A stretch of 64,000 nt of DNA. It comes from Jaapia argillacea MUCL 33604. Lineage: Eukaryota; Basidiomycota; Agaricomycetes; Jaapiales; Jaapiaceae. Location of the stretch: contig KL197728.1 in the NCBI GenBank assembly GCA_000697665.1, positions 238,272-302,271 on the forward strand, written 5' to 3'. The notes below the pieces were generated by a model, which was not told the DNA's origin, ran no database searches, and saw only the letters and a program-made list of their open reading frames with translations. Below, piece after piece: positions 40,250 to 51,658 of the stretch. Numbering within the stretch: position 1 is the first letter of the stretch; each line of letters opens with the position of its first letter. The translations under genes and the position numbers were made by a program.

Positions 40250-40946
40250 CGCCCGGAAAGATGGAAATATAGTACAAGGGCGAAGGGGGCGTCTAAGTAG
40301 TCGCCAAATGATGACTCGATGTCACCCCGTGGGTGAACAGATTGCAATCTAATAGGACTCTATCCTGGTATCGATTTCTTGCAAGAATCAGTTGGAATCA
40401 AGATTTCATGTAAACAGAAAAGTTTTGTGCCACTGATTGCAAACAGATACAACGCGACTGAAATGGGGAAGGTGGCTCTTGGCGTCTTGGCCACCTTGTC
40501 GCCACCACTGCTTCATCACTGTCGCACAGCCAGTGCGGGTTTTCTGCGATCATCTAAACCAGAAACGGCGCAGGAATGTACTGGGAGTCTGGGATACAGC
40601 CTTCAATTCAATATGCTCACTGAATTGTCTTCTGGGCGTCTCTTTCAACGAGGCACGGATGTTACTTCCACTTTCATGGTCCGCCCACTGATTCTTCCCA
40701 CTTCCCAGGACGCAACTGTACGCAACCACTTTCCCTATATTCATTATCGCGGAGACCTTGGGGACTTCTTTGGACGGGAGACCGTCTTCTCTCGGCGATA
40801 CCATCCCGGCCTTTTGCTCAGAACCGCAGAGTTCGAACTCTAATAGATAGCAGGTCGGTTCCTGATTACCGAACAGACTTATAATAGGCCTGCGGTACAC
40901 ACCTTCCGTTTGTATAATCGCCCACCTCCCCCGAGTCTTCATCGCG
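40250..40946. other. Divergent region, LARS / glycosyltransferase-like gene
   Basis: No gene is supported. A TATA-like TATAATA at about 40880-40886 lies some 65 bp before the next ATG. Confidence 0.4.
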
Positions 40947-42685
40947 ATGAAGGCACGTCTGAACGGTTTCGTGTGCGGGACAGTCGTGTTCCTCGGAGTA
41001 TTGTGGACAGGTCACTCCTGGTTCTCCCAGTCCGAGCCTCACCCCTCCGAATCACCAATCCTCGTATCTGCCCCTCAAGTCCCAGTACCAAACGCCGACG
41101 ACTTCTATCCTGTGCGTCGGCGCGTCGCAGTGGCCACCACCTTCTTTGCTCATATGGACGTCTATCTATCTCTTACGCATACCCTTCAAACTGTTCTTGA
41201 CGTTCACGGAGGCAGCGTAGACGTTTATGCTTGGACACCCTTCGGGTACGGCTTCCAAGAGATTGTCGATGAGCTTCACCTGTATCACGGCGACGTTATG
41301 AGTCCAGATTTACTCTATCCTGCCATGCGTTCACGCAAGTTATACCCGGAGGAAGAAGGGGCAATGATCGACACACTGGTTCTTGGCACTTGTGAACTAG
41401 AGTACGCCTAAAATCATCACCCCTCGACATGAGCCCTGGCTAAACCAAACAAGTTTATCACAGACAGCTGATGCATTGCTCGAAATCTGGGACGCTCGCC
41501 CAGCAGATAAAAAGTTTACAATCGTTTGTATCGTCCACAACGCGCTGGATACAAACTGGCATCGTCACATACTCCCATTCGCCCAGCGAAGTTCTATCAG
41601 GCTAGTGGCAATATCGGACCAGTGAGTCTCCCTTCCTCCCTAGTTTGACTTGCATGACCGCTGATTCCTGCTGATCCAACTGTGCAGTGTCGCAGAAACC
41701 TTTCGACGCATAATGCAAGGACTCGCGGATGCCCAAGTTGACTCTCCAGGTTATGAATATGTTGACGTCGACGTTTACGTTCCGGTTCTCGACCTTCCGT
41801 CCACGAGATTTCTACCCTTCGTTGACGCCTCAAGGAGAACATTGTCTCAGGTGGTCATACAGGGGTTCTTTGATGCCCTCAGAAGAAATTATAACCGCGT
41901 TTTTGACGATCTCATCGCGTCGTTGGAAGGTCTGCACCCCTCATCAGTCGACGTTGTCCCTGCCGCCATGTTGATATTTACCCCACTTTACAGAGGATCC
42001 ACAAGTATGGGGTTACTTACCTCTATCTGCGGGCCAGACGGCATATGAACCTGACTTGGAGTTGGACTCCTGGCCGTTTAACTTGAACATCGTCGGCACT
42101 GGATATATGGAAATCCCTCCCATATTGGCCAACGTCGTCCGAGTTCGCACTGAACTACCATATCCTGAATACTATGCATTGATGCAAAAAATGGATATCG
42201 TCTTGCCCGCTTTTGGAGGGTCTACGTGTCAGTCTGCCCTCCCCCTAATAGGTTTCTGGCTTGACCATAGCTGACGCGTTGGCGTGACAGACTATCAAGA
42301 AATGGCCAGCTCGACGGTTGCGATGGCGGTTGAATGTAACGTACGTTCGACATTCGGGCACTCATCCTAGTTCCCATCCTCATCAATACCCTTCGCCCAG
42401 GTACCCCTCCTCGTCACCCAGCGATTCAAAGATGCATACGTATACGCCAATGACTCCCGCGTCGTCGTAACACGTCCGCAAGGCCTGTCTGATGTTGCAG
42501 CCCTCAAGGCGTTACGAACCAGAAACTGGCAACCCAGACCTGGTGATATACCTCAGTTCACCGAGGATGTGACTCGGATGGTAGCTCAAGGCTGGGTGCG
42601 TTCTGCAGAAGATTACCAGACGTTCAAGGAGGAGTTGTGGGCGAAGAACGCAGAGGTTGTGCGGAGAATACTGTCGGATTCATGA
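40947..42685 (+). CDS. Glycosyltransferase-like type II membrane protein
   Basis: Six exons, 40947-41391, 41468-41621, 41688-41929, 41994-42227, 42291-42340 and 42401-42685, give 469 residues. A single N-terminal hydrophobic segment (FVCGTVVFLGVLWTG, about residues 8-22) acts as a signal anchor. The luminal part begins RRRVAVATTFFAHMDVYL. It alternates beta-strand and helix segments as in GT-B folds, with a late LPYPEYYALMQKMDIVLPAFGG and AVECNVPLLVTQRFKDAYVY, which resemble the nucleotide-sugar half of such enzymes. I recognise the type from Agaricomycete genomes but cannot name a CAZy family or a substrate. The first intron boundary (41391/41468) was picked to keep the frame and is the least certain. 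Confidence 0.75.
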
Positions 42686-43153
42686 AAGGGACGGCCGTGC
42701 AATGTGGAGTATATTCTGGGTTACGCAGATTGCGGATAGACGTTCATTCGACACTCGAACAGACACTAGATCATATGGATATTTAAGTTGTAGTATTATC
42801 TACTATACAATACCACGCAGGCAACCAGTGTTTGACAAACTATAGGAGTAGTTGGGGGCAGCGTCGACTCCGCACAAGAAACTACATACACGTTATGGCG
42901 ATTTTATGGATAAACAACTTGATACCTCAGCACATGGTCGACATGAGCCCAAATTCAAAGAGAGATACGACACCAGAGGCGGCATATACAGTCCATCATT
43001 GATCCCAAAGGAATGAAATGAGTGTCCAAGAGGGAGGAGTTCGGTGGTGGTATCATAAGCAGTGGTATAGCGAACTAATGGTGGCTGTGGATGAATCACG
43101 AAACCTCACCAGCAGGGCGAGGGTTAGGGAGGGCATAAGTAGTGTGCTTCTGG
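42686..43153. other. Convergent intergenic region
   Basis: Lies between the 3' ends of the glycosyltransferase-like gene and the polytopic membrane protein. Nothing recognisable. Confidence 0.4.
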
Positions 43154-44841
43154 CTAATCTGTCTTGAGGCGAAGGTCTCTCCGCGAACCAGCATAAAGGC
43201 AACCGTTCCATACCGGACCGAGGCGCACGGTGCTCGTACCTGTGTGACGTAGTGAGCTCTGGGTCAATCTTAAATGTCGCGCAACATACCTGCATGGCGA
43301 ACTGCTCCGCCGTCGGGTGCCCCCTTGTCCCCCCAATACATTTGCGGCGACCATTCATCAACGAGGTCGAGGAGGGTGGGGATGTGACCATATGCGCAAG
43401 GTTGAGATCCAGACTGACCCCAGATGGCGACCACAGTGATGAATAGCGCCAGGGGAATCAGGGATGCTGTAAAATTGAAAACCTTTCGACGGCAAACACG
43501 TTGGTGAGATCGAAAACGATCAATAGCAGGAGCAAAGGGAAGTTTACCTGGTAGGGACGAACAACCAATCCACCAAGCACAATTGGGAGCAACGACACAG
43601 CGTTGCCAAACAACCAGTGGATAATGGGCTTCGCAATGAGCAGAGTCATGCTCTGCCAACTGGTAAGAATGACAAGGACTGGATTTCGAGGCTTCGTGCC
43701 CTCCTCGCTCTCGGAGGCACGTCTCCACGTCTTCTCGTCCCTAGTTAAGACAACCAAGAGTTCACAGCAATGGAGGCCGAGTGTCAAAACTGCCTGAGCA
43801 GCGGTAACGACTGCCAGCGCCATCCAAAAGAGCGAAGGTTCCAGACCAAGGCCTGGAGAGTAGCCCGATAGGTACACCAATGGAGAGTTGCTCGAGGGGA
43901 GGAAGGACCAGCTGCCTTTAAAGCTTGCACGATTGTACGCGAAGACTCCCCATGCTGCACCCACAACGATCAACCCCCACACAAAATATACGACGAGATG
44001 CACATCTTGGTGACAATTCCAGGGCGATGGCTGTTTTGTCGATGGTGGAATGGGAGTAGTGTCGTCATTTTGGCAGTCGATCACCGAGCGCATGCATCGA
44101 CGTGGTGTTCCTGTCAGTGAGCCTGTACTCGCTGCGGCCATTGCGATATCCAAAGGGCTGCTGCTCCATGTGTAGACATTCCGGATAGCGACCGCAAACA
44201 CCGCAAGCACGGATTGAAGTAAGATGGCAATCCCAAGCACCATTAGGGGCAAATATGAGATGATGACTCCTGGGGAATATCTGTTTGTGGGGATTGCCAC
44301 GAAGACGAATGAACTGGACACGTAGGATACGACGAGGGAGATTGCGAAGATGGCGTTAAAGATGTAACCATTGAGGGAGACGATGCTCCCTGCTGGCTGG
44401 AAAAGACGTAGGTTGGCATTGAATTCGAGGGTACGACTATCGCAAAGTGCCCATGTCAAAGATACTGAATGGACGTAACCGGAAGCTTCGGTGATGATTG
44501 CAACGACGATGTTAAGGCCAAGTCGGCATGCTTCCACCCAGTACGACTGCATGGTAATGCATCTACAATGAGATCAGCGTCCAGCCCCAAGCACTGCAAG
44601 GACGGAGAGTCAACACTTACGCCCATTTCTCTGACAGAGCGGCCTGGATCCAACTGGAAGGAAGGTTGCAATTACCAGAGAGCTTTCCTTGAGCGGCTCG
44701 AGATCGGATATTTTCGCTGGCTACAATCAATCCGGCCCCGAACAAGATGCTGAGAAACAGGGTTAACATTGTCAACACCTTGGCAAGTGTGCCCCGGTCA
44801 TAGCCATCAAGGCCCTTCATCCGGGAATCCCTAGGAAGCAT
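43154..44841 (-). CDS. Polytopic membrane protein (possible C-terminal half of a fusion)
   Basis: Multi-pass membrane protein with about eight hydrophobic helices, for example LTMLTLFLSILFGAGLIVA, FNAIFAISLVVSYVSSSFVF and SYLPLMVLGIAILLQSVLAV. It ends with an extracytoplasmic tail, LVDEWSPQMYWGDKG then RHAGTSTVRLGPVWNGCLY, that looks conserved in basidiomycete proteins. Joins place KWACITMQSYWVEACRLG across an intron near 44629/44571, DLTN-ASLIPLALF near 43460, and HAG-TSTVRLG near 43290/43240; the stop is at 43154. Possible starts are ATGs at 44841 and 44820. The frame is open upstream and splices in frame from the Cys-rich ectodomain gene, so this may not be a separate gene. No function is recognised; the look is of a sensor or wall-stress type protein. 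Confidence 0.7.
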
Positions 44842-46074
44842 ACCGAAACTCGACTCCTGAGTGTGCGCCGAGTGGTATGAACCACGATCGGATCCATGAT
44901 TGAATTTGGGCGGAGGGTAGGAATAACCTCCTGAAGAAGCATAGGTGGATTGAGACCATGAACTGTCTTCCGCGCGATGCTGCAGACGATTCTCATTCAG
45001 TGAAGTTGGTACAACAGGGCAAAAGGAAGCGTACCAGAGTCGGCCGTAACCTAGTATAACCACGCTTCCTGCGCCTGAGATACACAGGAAGCATGAGGAT
45101 GCAGGCCGATATGAAACCCAAGAGCCCCACTATGATGGCTGCGGTCGACACCTTTTTACTTTGGGGTGGATTTCTTACATCCGCGTGACCTGAAAAGAGT
45201 TTTACTAGCAGCGCGTTAACGTCGCGGCGGCACACACACCTGCGCTGGATATATTTTGAGCTGTGGTAACGTCGAACGTTGCGTTTGGCCATGTCTTAGC
45301 TACAATAGAGAGGAAGGCACAGTTTGGTTACGATCGATGGGGGGTGAGAACATTGGCGCGCACGATTTGTTGTTGACCAATAAGGGAGGATTGTGTCGTT
45401 GGGTATTGGAAGTGACGAGGGGAAATATCTTGATCACCAAAGTGTCAGCACCGCACACTCGGAAAGCAAGAGAGACGACGTACGTCGTGGTAGAAGCAAT
45501 GTTGCCACAATCAGCAGAGTACGCCTCCCAGCTAGAGGAAGGCAGGTTACATTCGGATGATAACAGGAATATTTGAGATCAGCTTACCCGAGGACATTCT
45601 CCCCTTGGCAAACAGTACACGCACTGAGGAGGTTGTATGCGGCCCAAGAACTACAGGAGCATTTGGAGGAAGTTACTTCCATGAAAAGAATCAAGTGAAG
45701 TGCTCAGATGGTCACTCACCAGGAGCACAACTCCCCTGTAGATTGCGAGGCCGGAGAGTAACTTTGACCAGGTTGAAGAGGCGGCACGAGGGGTGAAGCT
45801 AAAATAAATGGTTCAATTTCAACGCGCATTCACGGGCGGAAAATGAGGACTGACGATCTATGGTACACTGTTCCACAAGATACGCAACAACAAGGCAGGG
45901 CGATTGGGTCATCGAGTTGTTCATCCATGCATAGTTATCCCCACATGCTGGGACGGAAACGTCGCGGGATTTGACCAGGGCATAGGTAAGGGTATTTGAC
46001 CACGCGAGGGTCAAACAGAGGGAGAATAACTCGGCCAGCGGGTATCCTTGAAGCCCATATAATCGAGGAATCAT
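44842..46074 (-). CDS. Cys-rich ectodomain, single-pass Skg6/Axl2-like membrane protein
   Basis: Type I membrane protein of a family common in Agaricomycetes. A signal peptide starts at the ATG at 46074 (FSLCLTLAWSNTLTYAL). The ectodomain reads YAWMNNSMTQSPCLVVAYL, EQCTIDRPSPLVPPLQPGQ, NLLSACTVCQGENVLGWEAY and CGNIASTT, with conserved cysteines, then PNATFDVTTAQNISSAG. The transmembrane helix is STAAIIVGLLGFISACILML followed by the stop-transfer RRRKRG. Exons are joined across introns near 45829, 45718-45630, 45588-45535, 45480-45426, about 45368-45304 and 45241-45190. After GYTRLRPTL the model either stops at 44993 or splices (43-nt intron) into a Ser/Tyr-rich tail that continues into the polytopic protein. 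A wall-integrity or adhesion sensor role is inference only. Confidence 0.7.
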
Positions 46075-47761
46075 AATAAGGGTATCGTGGGGTGAAAGTC
46101 TTGAGGAGAGATGCAGGGAAAGAGGTTGGGTTTACGTCGCCCAAAAAGCAGCGCACATTAAGCGCTTGAGTGCCTGAACCCGGCTGAATGACTGCTTACT
46201 TCGGCTGGAGGGCTGTGCTTGCAGGTACAGATCTTGTCCCCTGCTGTATATCACAAAACACAGCCCCGTTCAGCGTTGATTGCAGGTCGGTTTTTGTGGA
46301 ATGGTTATGCGGGATTCAAAAGAACTGAGATATTTTTGCTTCGATCCTGGAAGAAGGGCATCAAACCCGGGGTAGAATTGATTTGCTTTCTCGGCCACGT
46401 GGCATCTAGCCACTTTCAGAACCATTTCAACTTAAAGTTCAACGTTCAACGTTAACCCTCGGGCTGTCTGCTCCTTTCTCCTCTCTTTCGCTGAACATAA
46501 ATGTGCAGGAACTCCTGACCACTTTCCAGACGTAAAAAGTTCAATTGTGATTCTAAGGAAGCCATATTGCTCCTCTACGGGCTCTGGTTAAAGTTGTACA
46601 CAGCTCTATCGACCGATGGCAGTGCCCGTCCAAATAGCTGTCAGTGCTATGTATGCATGACAACTTGTGGATCGCCTGGAATCCTGCCTGTCATGGGGAT
46701 CAAGGAGGATCAAGGAATTTGAGGAATGACCACACAGAAATCTCGCTTTGCCGAGTTCTTGTGCGATCCAAGAATATTGCTTTCGATGTGGCCACGGTTC
46801 GGTACTACAAGACGAAAGGCGTGCAACAGCGCTTTTACAGCACAGTGTCTAATCTCCATCACCTCAAACGAGGCAAGGACAAAGATAGCGTCGAAGCAAC
46901 TATCCCGGTGTGACCGAGACAGCCCAAAGTATTTTTTCCCCGACACTGGTAGAATAAAATACATGAAGACTACTATCGGTTGAGGTTGGGTGGGTGACGC
47001 CGCAAAGATCGATCACTGAGAGGACAGTGATGAGACGTCAGCCGAGAGCGAGGGTTGCAATAGCAATGAACGTACCTGGGGGGACAGTGAGATTGAGGAG
47101 AGACTGTCCTCCCAGGTATATATGGCCCTCGTCTTGAATGAGATTCGCAGCCCGAGCGCGGCGGTGCTGGATACGACGGAATGCGGACATTCCGCAAGCG
47201 GGTCCTGATCTGAAGTCAAAGGCTTGCAGATTAGACTGAATTAAATACAATTAAAATACGATGGTACAGCTGAGATGCTGAAGTTTGACGACGACAAGCA
47301 ACTGAGGAGATATGCAATTTGGCTGGGACGATTGGACCCGCCAACGAAATCATGACGGTAGCTTAAGGTGACACAGACCGTTGGGCTTATCATATGAACC
47401 AACACCTCAGTAAAAGCTCGAGGACAACGCGATTCTTGTCTCGCACCCATCCACCACGGTTGATCATGAGGCCTGAGGCCAAGACGATTAGCGAGCAGAG
47501 GGGAGGACAGCTGGCGATGGTGCGAACCCAGCATTACCGAATGTTCCGCATTCGCAAAACCTCCCCTGCTTGGCCAGTTAACAACAGCGGATGGATACGA
47601 GACAAATGTGGTTCACGGAACAGAGGCTCTGGTAAGGCTGTCTGCGCCACTTGTCCAGTTAGGTCAGTAGGCACACGTGTGACTACGTCGCGTCATGTCA
47701 CGAATCGCGTTCCGTCACGTCACAGAATCTGGTTCGCGTCCCACCACCAAACTCGAGCACC
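46075..47761. other. 1.7-kb intergenic region
   Basis: No gene is supported. A perfect ten-base palindrome GCCACGTGGC (bHLH-type E-box) lies at 46394-46403, and a direct repeat GTTCAACGTTCAACGTT at about 46438-46454. The last 100 bp hold a second palindrome, CACACGTGTG (47672-47681), and several CGTCA words (47698-47723), which may form the promoter of the next gene. Confidence 0.45.
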
Positions 47762-48744
47762 ATGCCAGGTCCCTCCAATTCCAACAAGAAAAAGAAGGGG
47801 AATACAAAGAAAAGAAAGAGCCGGACTACTCGGGACGTCACCCCATCGGAGCCTGCATCTCCACTACCACAGTCCATATCGCCACCATTGCCACCCCTTC
47901 CAATCGATTCACAGCTACAAAAATATGTTGACTTAGACATTGACGACTCCTCCGTCCTACCCAAAGCCCCTTGCATCGTCGATCCTGGTAACGGACCACG
48001 TGTCCGAGATGTTGCAGCATTCCTTTCAACATCTTTCGCCGCTTCACCTTCCTACGACGACGACTTGTGTGCAGAATTTGCTCAACCCGAGGTTCTGGAA
48101 ATGTTATGTACGGTTTTGCCTCAAGAGATGGCTCTAGTGAGTTGTCTTGCGGATGCTGCTCCGAATGGTCCTTATGCTCGGTTCGTAGATTCTTTGGTAC
48201 AACAAGACACGTCTTAGCTCTCGTATATGTCCAGCATGCCAAAGATTGTATTGCCTGGGTGACCTCCTGAAAGATCACTTGACAGAAAGTAGAGACCTCC
48301 TGAACATCCACCGATCTCCCCTTCTTCCTCGTGAACAAGAGATCAGCGGGTTATGTGAGTCAAGTTTGCAATGGTCAGTCGAGTAGTACTGACTGGACAT
48401 GTTAAATCGTAGGCTCTCCCGTTTGTTTTATGCTCGCCTCGTACAACTATCAACAAGCAATACACTCGACGTGGGGTCGTATGGCGGAGGAGCTCGACGA
48501 TAAAACTTGGGAATATCTCCATGGTTCTGGGTCTGGGATAGAGGATATGGGGTTAGGGATGCTCTTGAGGATGGCGAGGCTTCATGATCTTGGGCTGGGA
48601 CAATTGTGCTTCCCAGATATGGATCTAGAGTCCGATGGCTCGTCCGACGAGTCGACCCTGGAGGTAGAAGAAGTGAATGCGATATCTGGGAGGTCCAAAT
48701 CCGCCGAATTGGTCAGGAGGGGTCGTTCGGGAACTATTTGCTGA
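47762..48744 (+). CDS. Conserved hypothetical protein with a Cys-pair motif
   Basis: Three exons, 47762-48136, 48189-48354 and 48413-48744, give 290 residues. The N-terminus is basic and low complexity (KKKKGNTKKRKS), suggesting nuclear localisation, followed by a Ser/Pro stretch. The middle has LWYNKTRLSSRICPACQR and LYCLGDLL, then LCSPVCFMLASYNYQ, so two CxxC-like pairs are present and a small zinc site is possible. The helical part GRMAEELDDKTWEYL and an acidic C-terminus follow. I recognise the pattern as a basidiomycete conserved unknown, not a named family. Confidence 0.7.
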
Positions 48745-49752
48745 TAGTGTGTTTCCACTTGATTTATTTGTGCATTTATATACCATTCGTTGATATACCA
48801 GGTGTCCACCTCTCCGTGTGCTGCAGTGTTAGCTAGCTAAGCAAGGCTGTTGTTTTGTTTACATGACAGGTTGAAAAGACCCGAATGTGCCGTTGGGGAT
48901 AAGTATGACCCACTCAAAACCCACTAATCATCCCGAGGGGATGACGTTTTCAAGACGAACTGCGCTTTTACAACTTCGTACTTACAGTACAAGTAGCCAA
49001 CAAGCAGCCCAGGTATATCAATTATGAGGGAATTTCAGCATGGCCTCGGAAGCACCACGTCTAAGTTACAGTAGTCGCGAACCACACGCTACCACACGGC
49101 TATGGTAAGCATCTTCAATTTTACCTTTGATCCCTGTTGCCGTTTCGTTTTCCCCACCCCCTGCGCCGATCCGTTCTCGCTGACTGTACCCGATTTTAGC
49201 ACTTCCTCGAGTGCTTGGTGGGAAGTTGCGCATGTGTACTGACGAACTGGTTCAGTCTTGGCGGCATCTTTTCTCTGGTCCCTCTAGCCGAAAATCGGCC
49301 GGATAGCTTCCTCGGTTCCCATTGAACCTGATATCATCCGAGGCACTTATTATCCGTAAATGCCATCGTTTCTGCGATGGTCGCTCACTGGTACTAGTAC
49401 TGGATTGCTCCCATTGCAAGTCCCCGAGTTCTCTTTCGGACGCTTTCACAACTTTCCGGGCTGCTATAGGGACCACGTGAAGTCGGGAGGTGAGAAGATT
49501 CGCCAGGCATGAGACGGCAAGACCAAGTGTGGGGCTTCTACGGCTTCAAGATTTGATTTCGTCAGGCTGCAATCGCAACTTCCCCTTTTCCAACCACCGA
49601 ACACCTATCGAGATCTTTCCCCCTTCCTCACTCGTCCTTTCGGATGTCCTGCTTGGAGCTGGAGCTTCGCACAGGATCCTTCGGTGAGTACGTCTCCTGT
49701 TGTATCCCAATATGGCGTAGGGTTGACAATGAGCACCATCTTCCAGCGGTAA
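48745..49752. other. 1-kb intergenic region
   Basis: No gene is supported. A short open stretch from 49039 (ATGGCCTCGGAAGC) could be an untranslated leader or an unrelated short frame; it does not join to the next gene convincingly. Confidence 0.4.
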
Positions 49753-51192
49753 ATGCTCCAGCATGCCCCCGATTTCGCAGAACTCCACGCCGCGCGAGCA
49801 GTCAACCAAAGTTCATGTAAGATTCGACATCCTGGCTCGATATGGAACTCCTACAACCTATCTCATTGTGCTCTCGTAGTGGCATCTCTCACGTTCCTAG
49901 TGTGGGATGTATGTATCACATTCGCAGATGAGGTGGAGTGTGTCTGGAGGTGAGTGCCCGTCATTATTGTACGATTCTTCAGGCGCTGACGAGAACCAGC
50001 CGGCCCGTCACTAGCTGGACAAAGTGGATGTTTCTGTTTGTTCGTTATTTTTCTATCTTGACACAGATGTGCGTGTGTTGTCACAATAATGAACTTAACT
50101 GACGAAACTCCCGTATCCCAGTGCACTTCTGTTTGTCGGCACAGAACTTGGCGTTGAAGTCGGTCTCACTAGGCCGGATGCTTGTGTTGGGTGGTACATA
50201 TTCCAAGCCGTAGCCACGCAGATCTTGATAGCTTGTGCAGATGTTGTTTTGATGGCCAGAGGTATTTGAATCTCCTCCTTCTGACTTGACCACTACATTA
50301 TATTTTTTGACGTTCTATAACCAGTTTATGCCCTATATAAGAGAAAACGGTGGATTACTATGACCCTCTCCGTCTTATTCGTAATGGAACAAGTTGTGAT
50401 GGCTATCAGCCTACGATATGTCGTCCCCGGCCTACAATTTAACGACATCTGCATTGTTACAAAGTCACCACCCGCTATGGTTGTCTTCGGGTGAGAGCGT
50501 CCTCAAATTGTGCACTAATCTCCTTCGTGGCTAAATATTCTATCTATATGCAGGGGAGCAGCGCTCTTATTTCAGTTCTTCCTGTTCGCTCTGACCCTTG
50601 TCAAATTCGTGTCTGCTCTCCGAGCCGGATGGGGTCGAACTCCTCTCATTTCCTTGCTCGCGGTTGATGGAACATGGGCCTTTGGGCTGATCCTTTGTGC
50701 GCCATTATTGGCTCCCCTTAAATTGGTTGCTAATCGCCGGTGGGTTAGGTATTTTCCTCCTCAACGCTATATTCTATATCGTCATCAACAATGCTACATC
50801 GGCAATTGGTTTTGCGTGAGTCTTCACTACTGCCTTGCTTGTCGGATACTGAAGATTTCTTGATGATCAGATGGCTCCTGTCCTTGCTACCTTTTTCGGT
50901 GAGTGTACATCCTGGGCATATTCTCGAGTCACGAAGATAACCGTTTCGATAGTGCTGCAGGCTAATTTTGAACCTAAGCCGCTATGGAAAACCAAATGCC
51001 AATGGGCACCTCTCCACCCAGGCGGCCGAGCTCACAACCCACATACCTGAGGTTTTTGGCCCCGCCAGCTTTGACCACATAGGTGACATCGAGATGATTC
51101 CCGTTTCACGAAGAGCGATTCTTCCTTCCCATGGTTATATCTCTGGTATTAGGGATGGTTGTACAGGCCTGTCGAAATCTGTATCACACTAG
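49753..51192 (+). CDS. DUF6533 multi-pass membrane protein
   Basis: Nine exons, 49753-49816, 49880-49949, 50000-50068, 50122-50261, 50325-50490, 50554-50696, 50749-50815, 50871-50898 and 50953-51192, give 328 residues. The N-terminal DUF6533 pattern is clear: ASLTFLVWDVCITFADEVE then a Trp-rich helix, TSWTKWMFLFVRYFSIL. About seven hydrophobic helices follow, including QILIACADVVLMARVYALYK and FQFFLFALTLVKFVSALRAG; the C-terminal tail after RLILNLSRYGK is cytosolic. The layout recalls a seven-helix receptor, but no ligand or G-protein link is known to me. These genes are numerous in Agaricomycetes. Confidence 0.85.
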
Positions 51193-51658
51193 TTTCTGTT
51201 GAGAGTTTGCTTGGGAACTCCGTGTTGTAACCTCGCTATCTTCTGAATTCCCCTGTTCTCTGATGTCCCTCATAAGAGGAAGGCCACTGAAACAACTGAT
51301 TCGTGCACGGTGGAATTGAGCTGCCTCGGCTGTCGCGTGTTGCACGACCAGTCACAACTGTGGCTTGTGTGACGGAGTGACTCGGACTCTCGCGATTCTG
51401 CACCCCTCCCTCCCCTGCTGTTCAATCGAGTGGACCGACCCTCCCTGGCATACTCCCCTTGCACGTTTTTTGACGTTTGTTTCAGCATGTCTGCCTTGGC
51501 GAGTTCCTCAAAAGGTCTCGCATACGCTCAAAGTTTGCTTCCTATCTTTCTCCTCGACTTTGCTGCTCAACTCTTCCTAAGGAAGCAAGTTGTCAGTCCC
51601 TGCCCCTGTTGGTGAGGCCCTTCTCTCAGTGAAATAGTTGTGACTCTTGCTGAAGGCA
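51193..51658. other. Intergenic region upstream of the helicase
   Basis: Pyrimidine-rich before the start of the next gene. No gene or clear promoter motif. Confidence 0.4.

Noticed and set aside
46644-47936. Small genes in the 46.6-47.9 kb region
   Set aside because: The frames are short, unsupported by splice sites and resemble no family.
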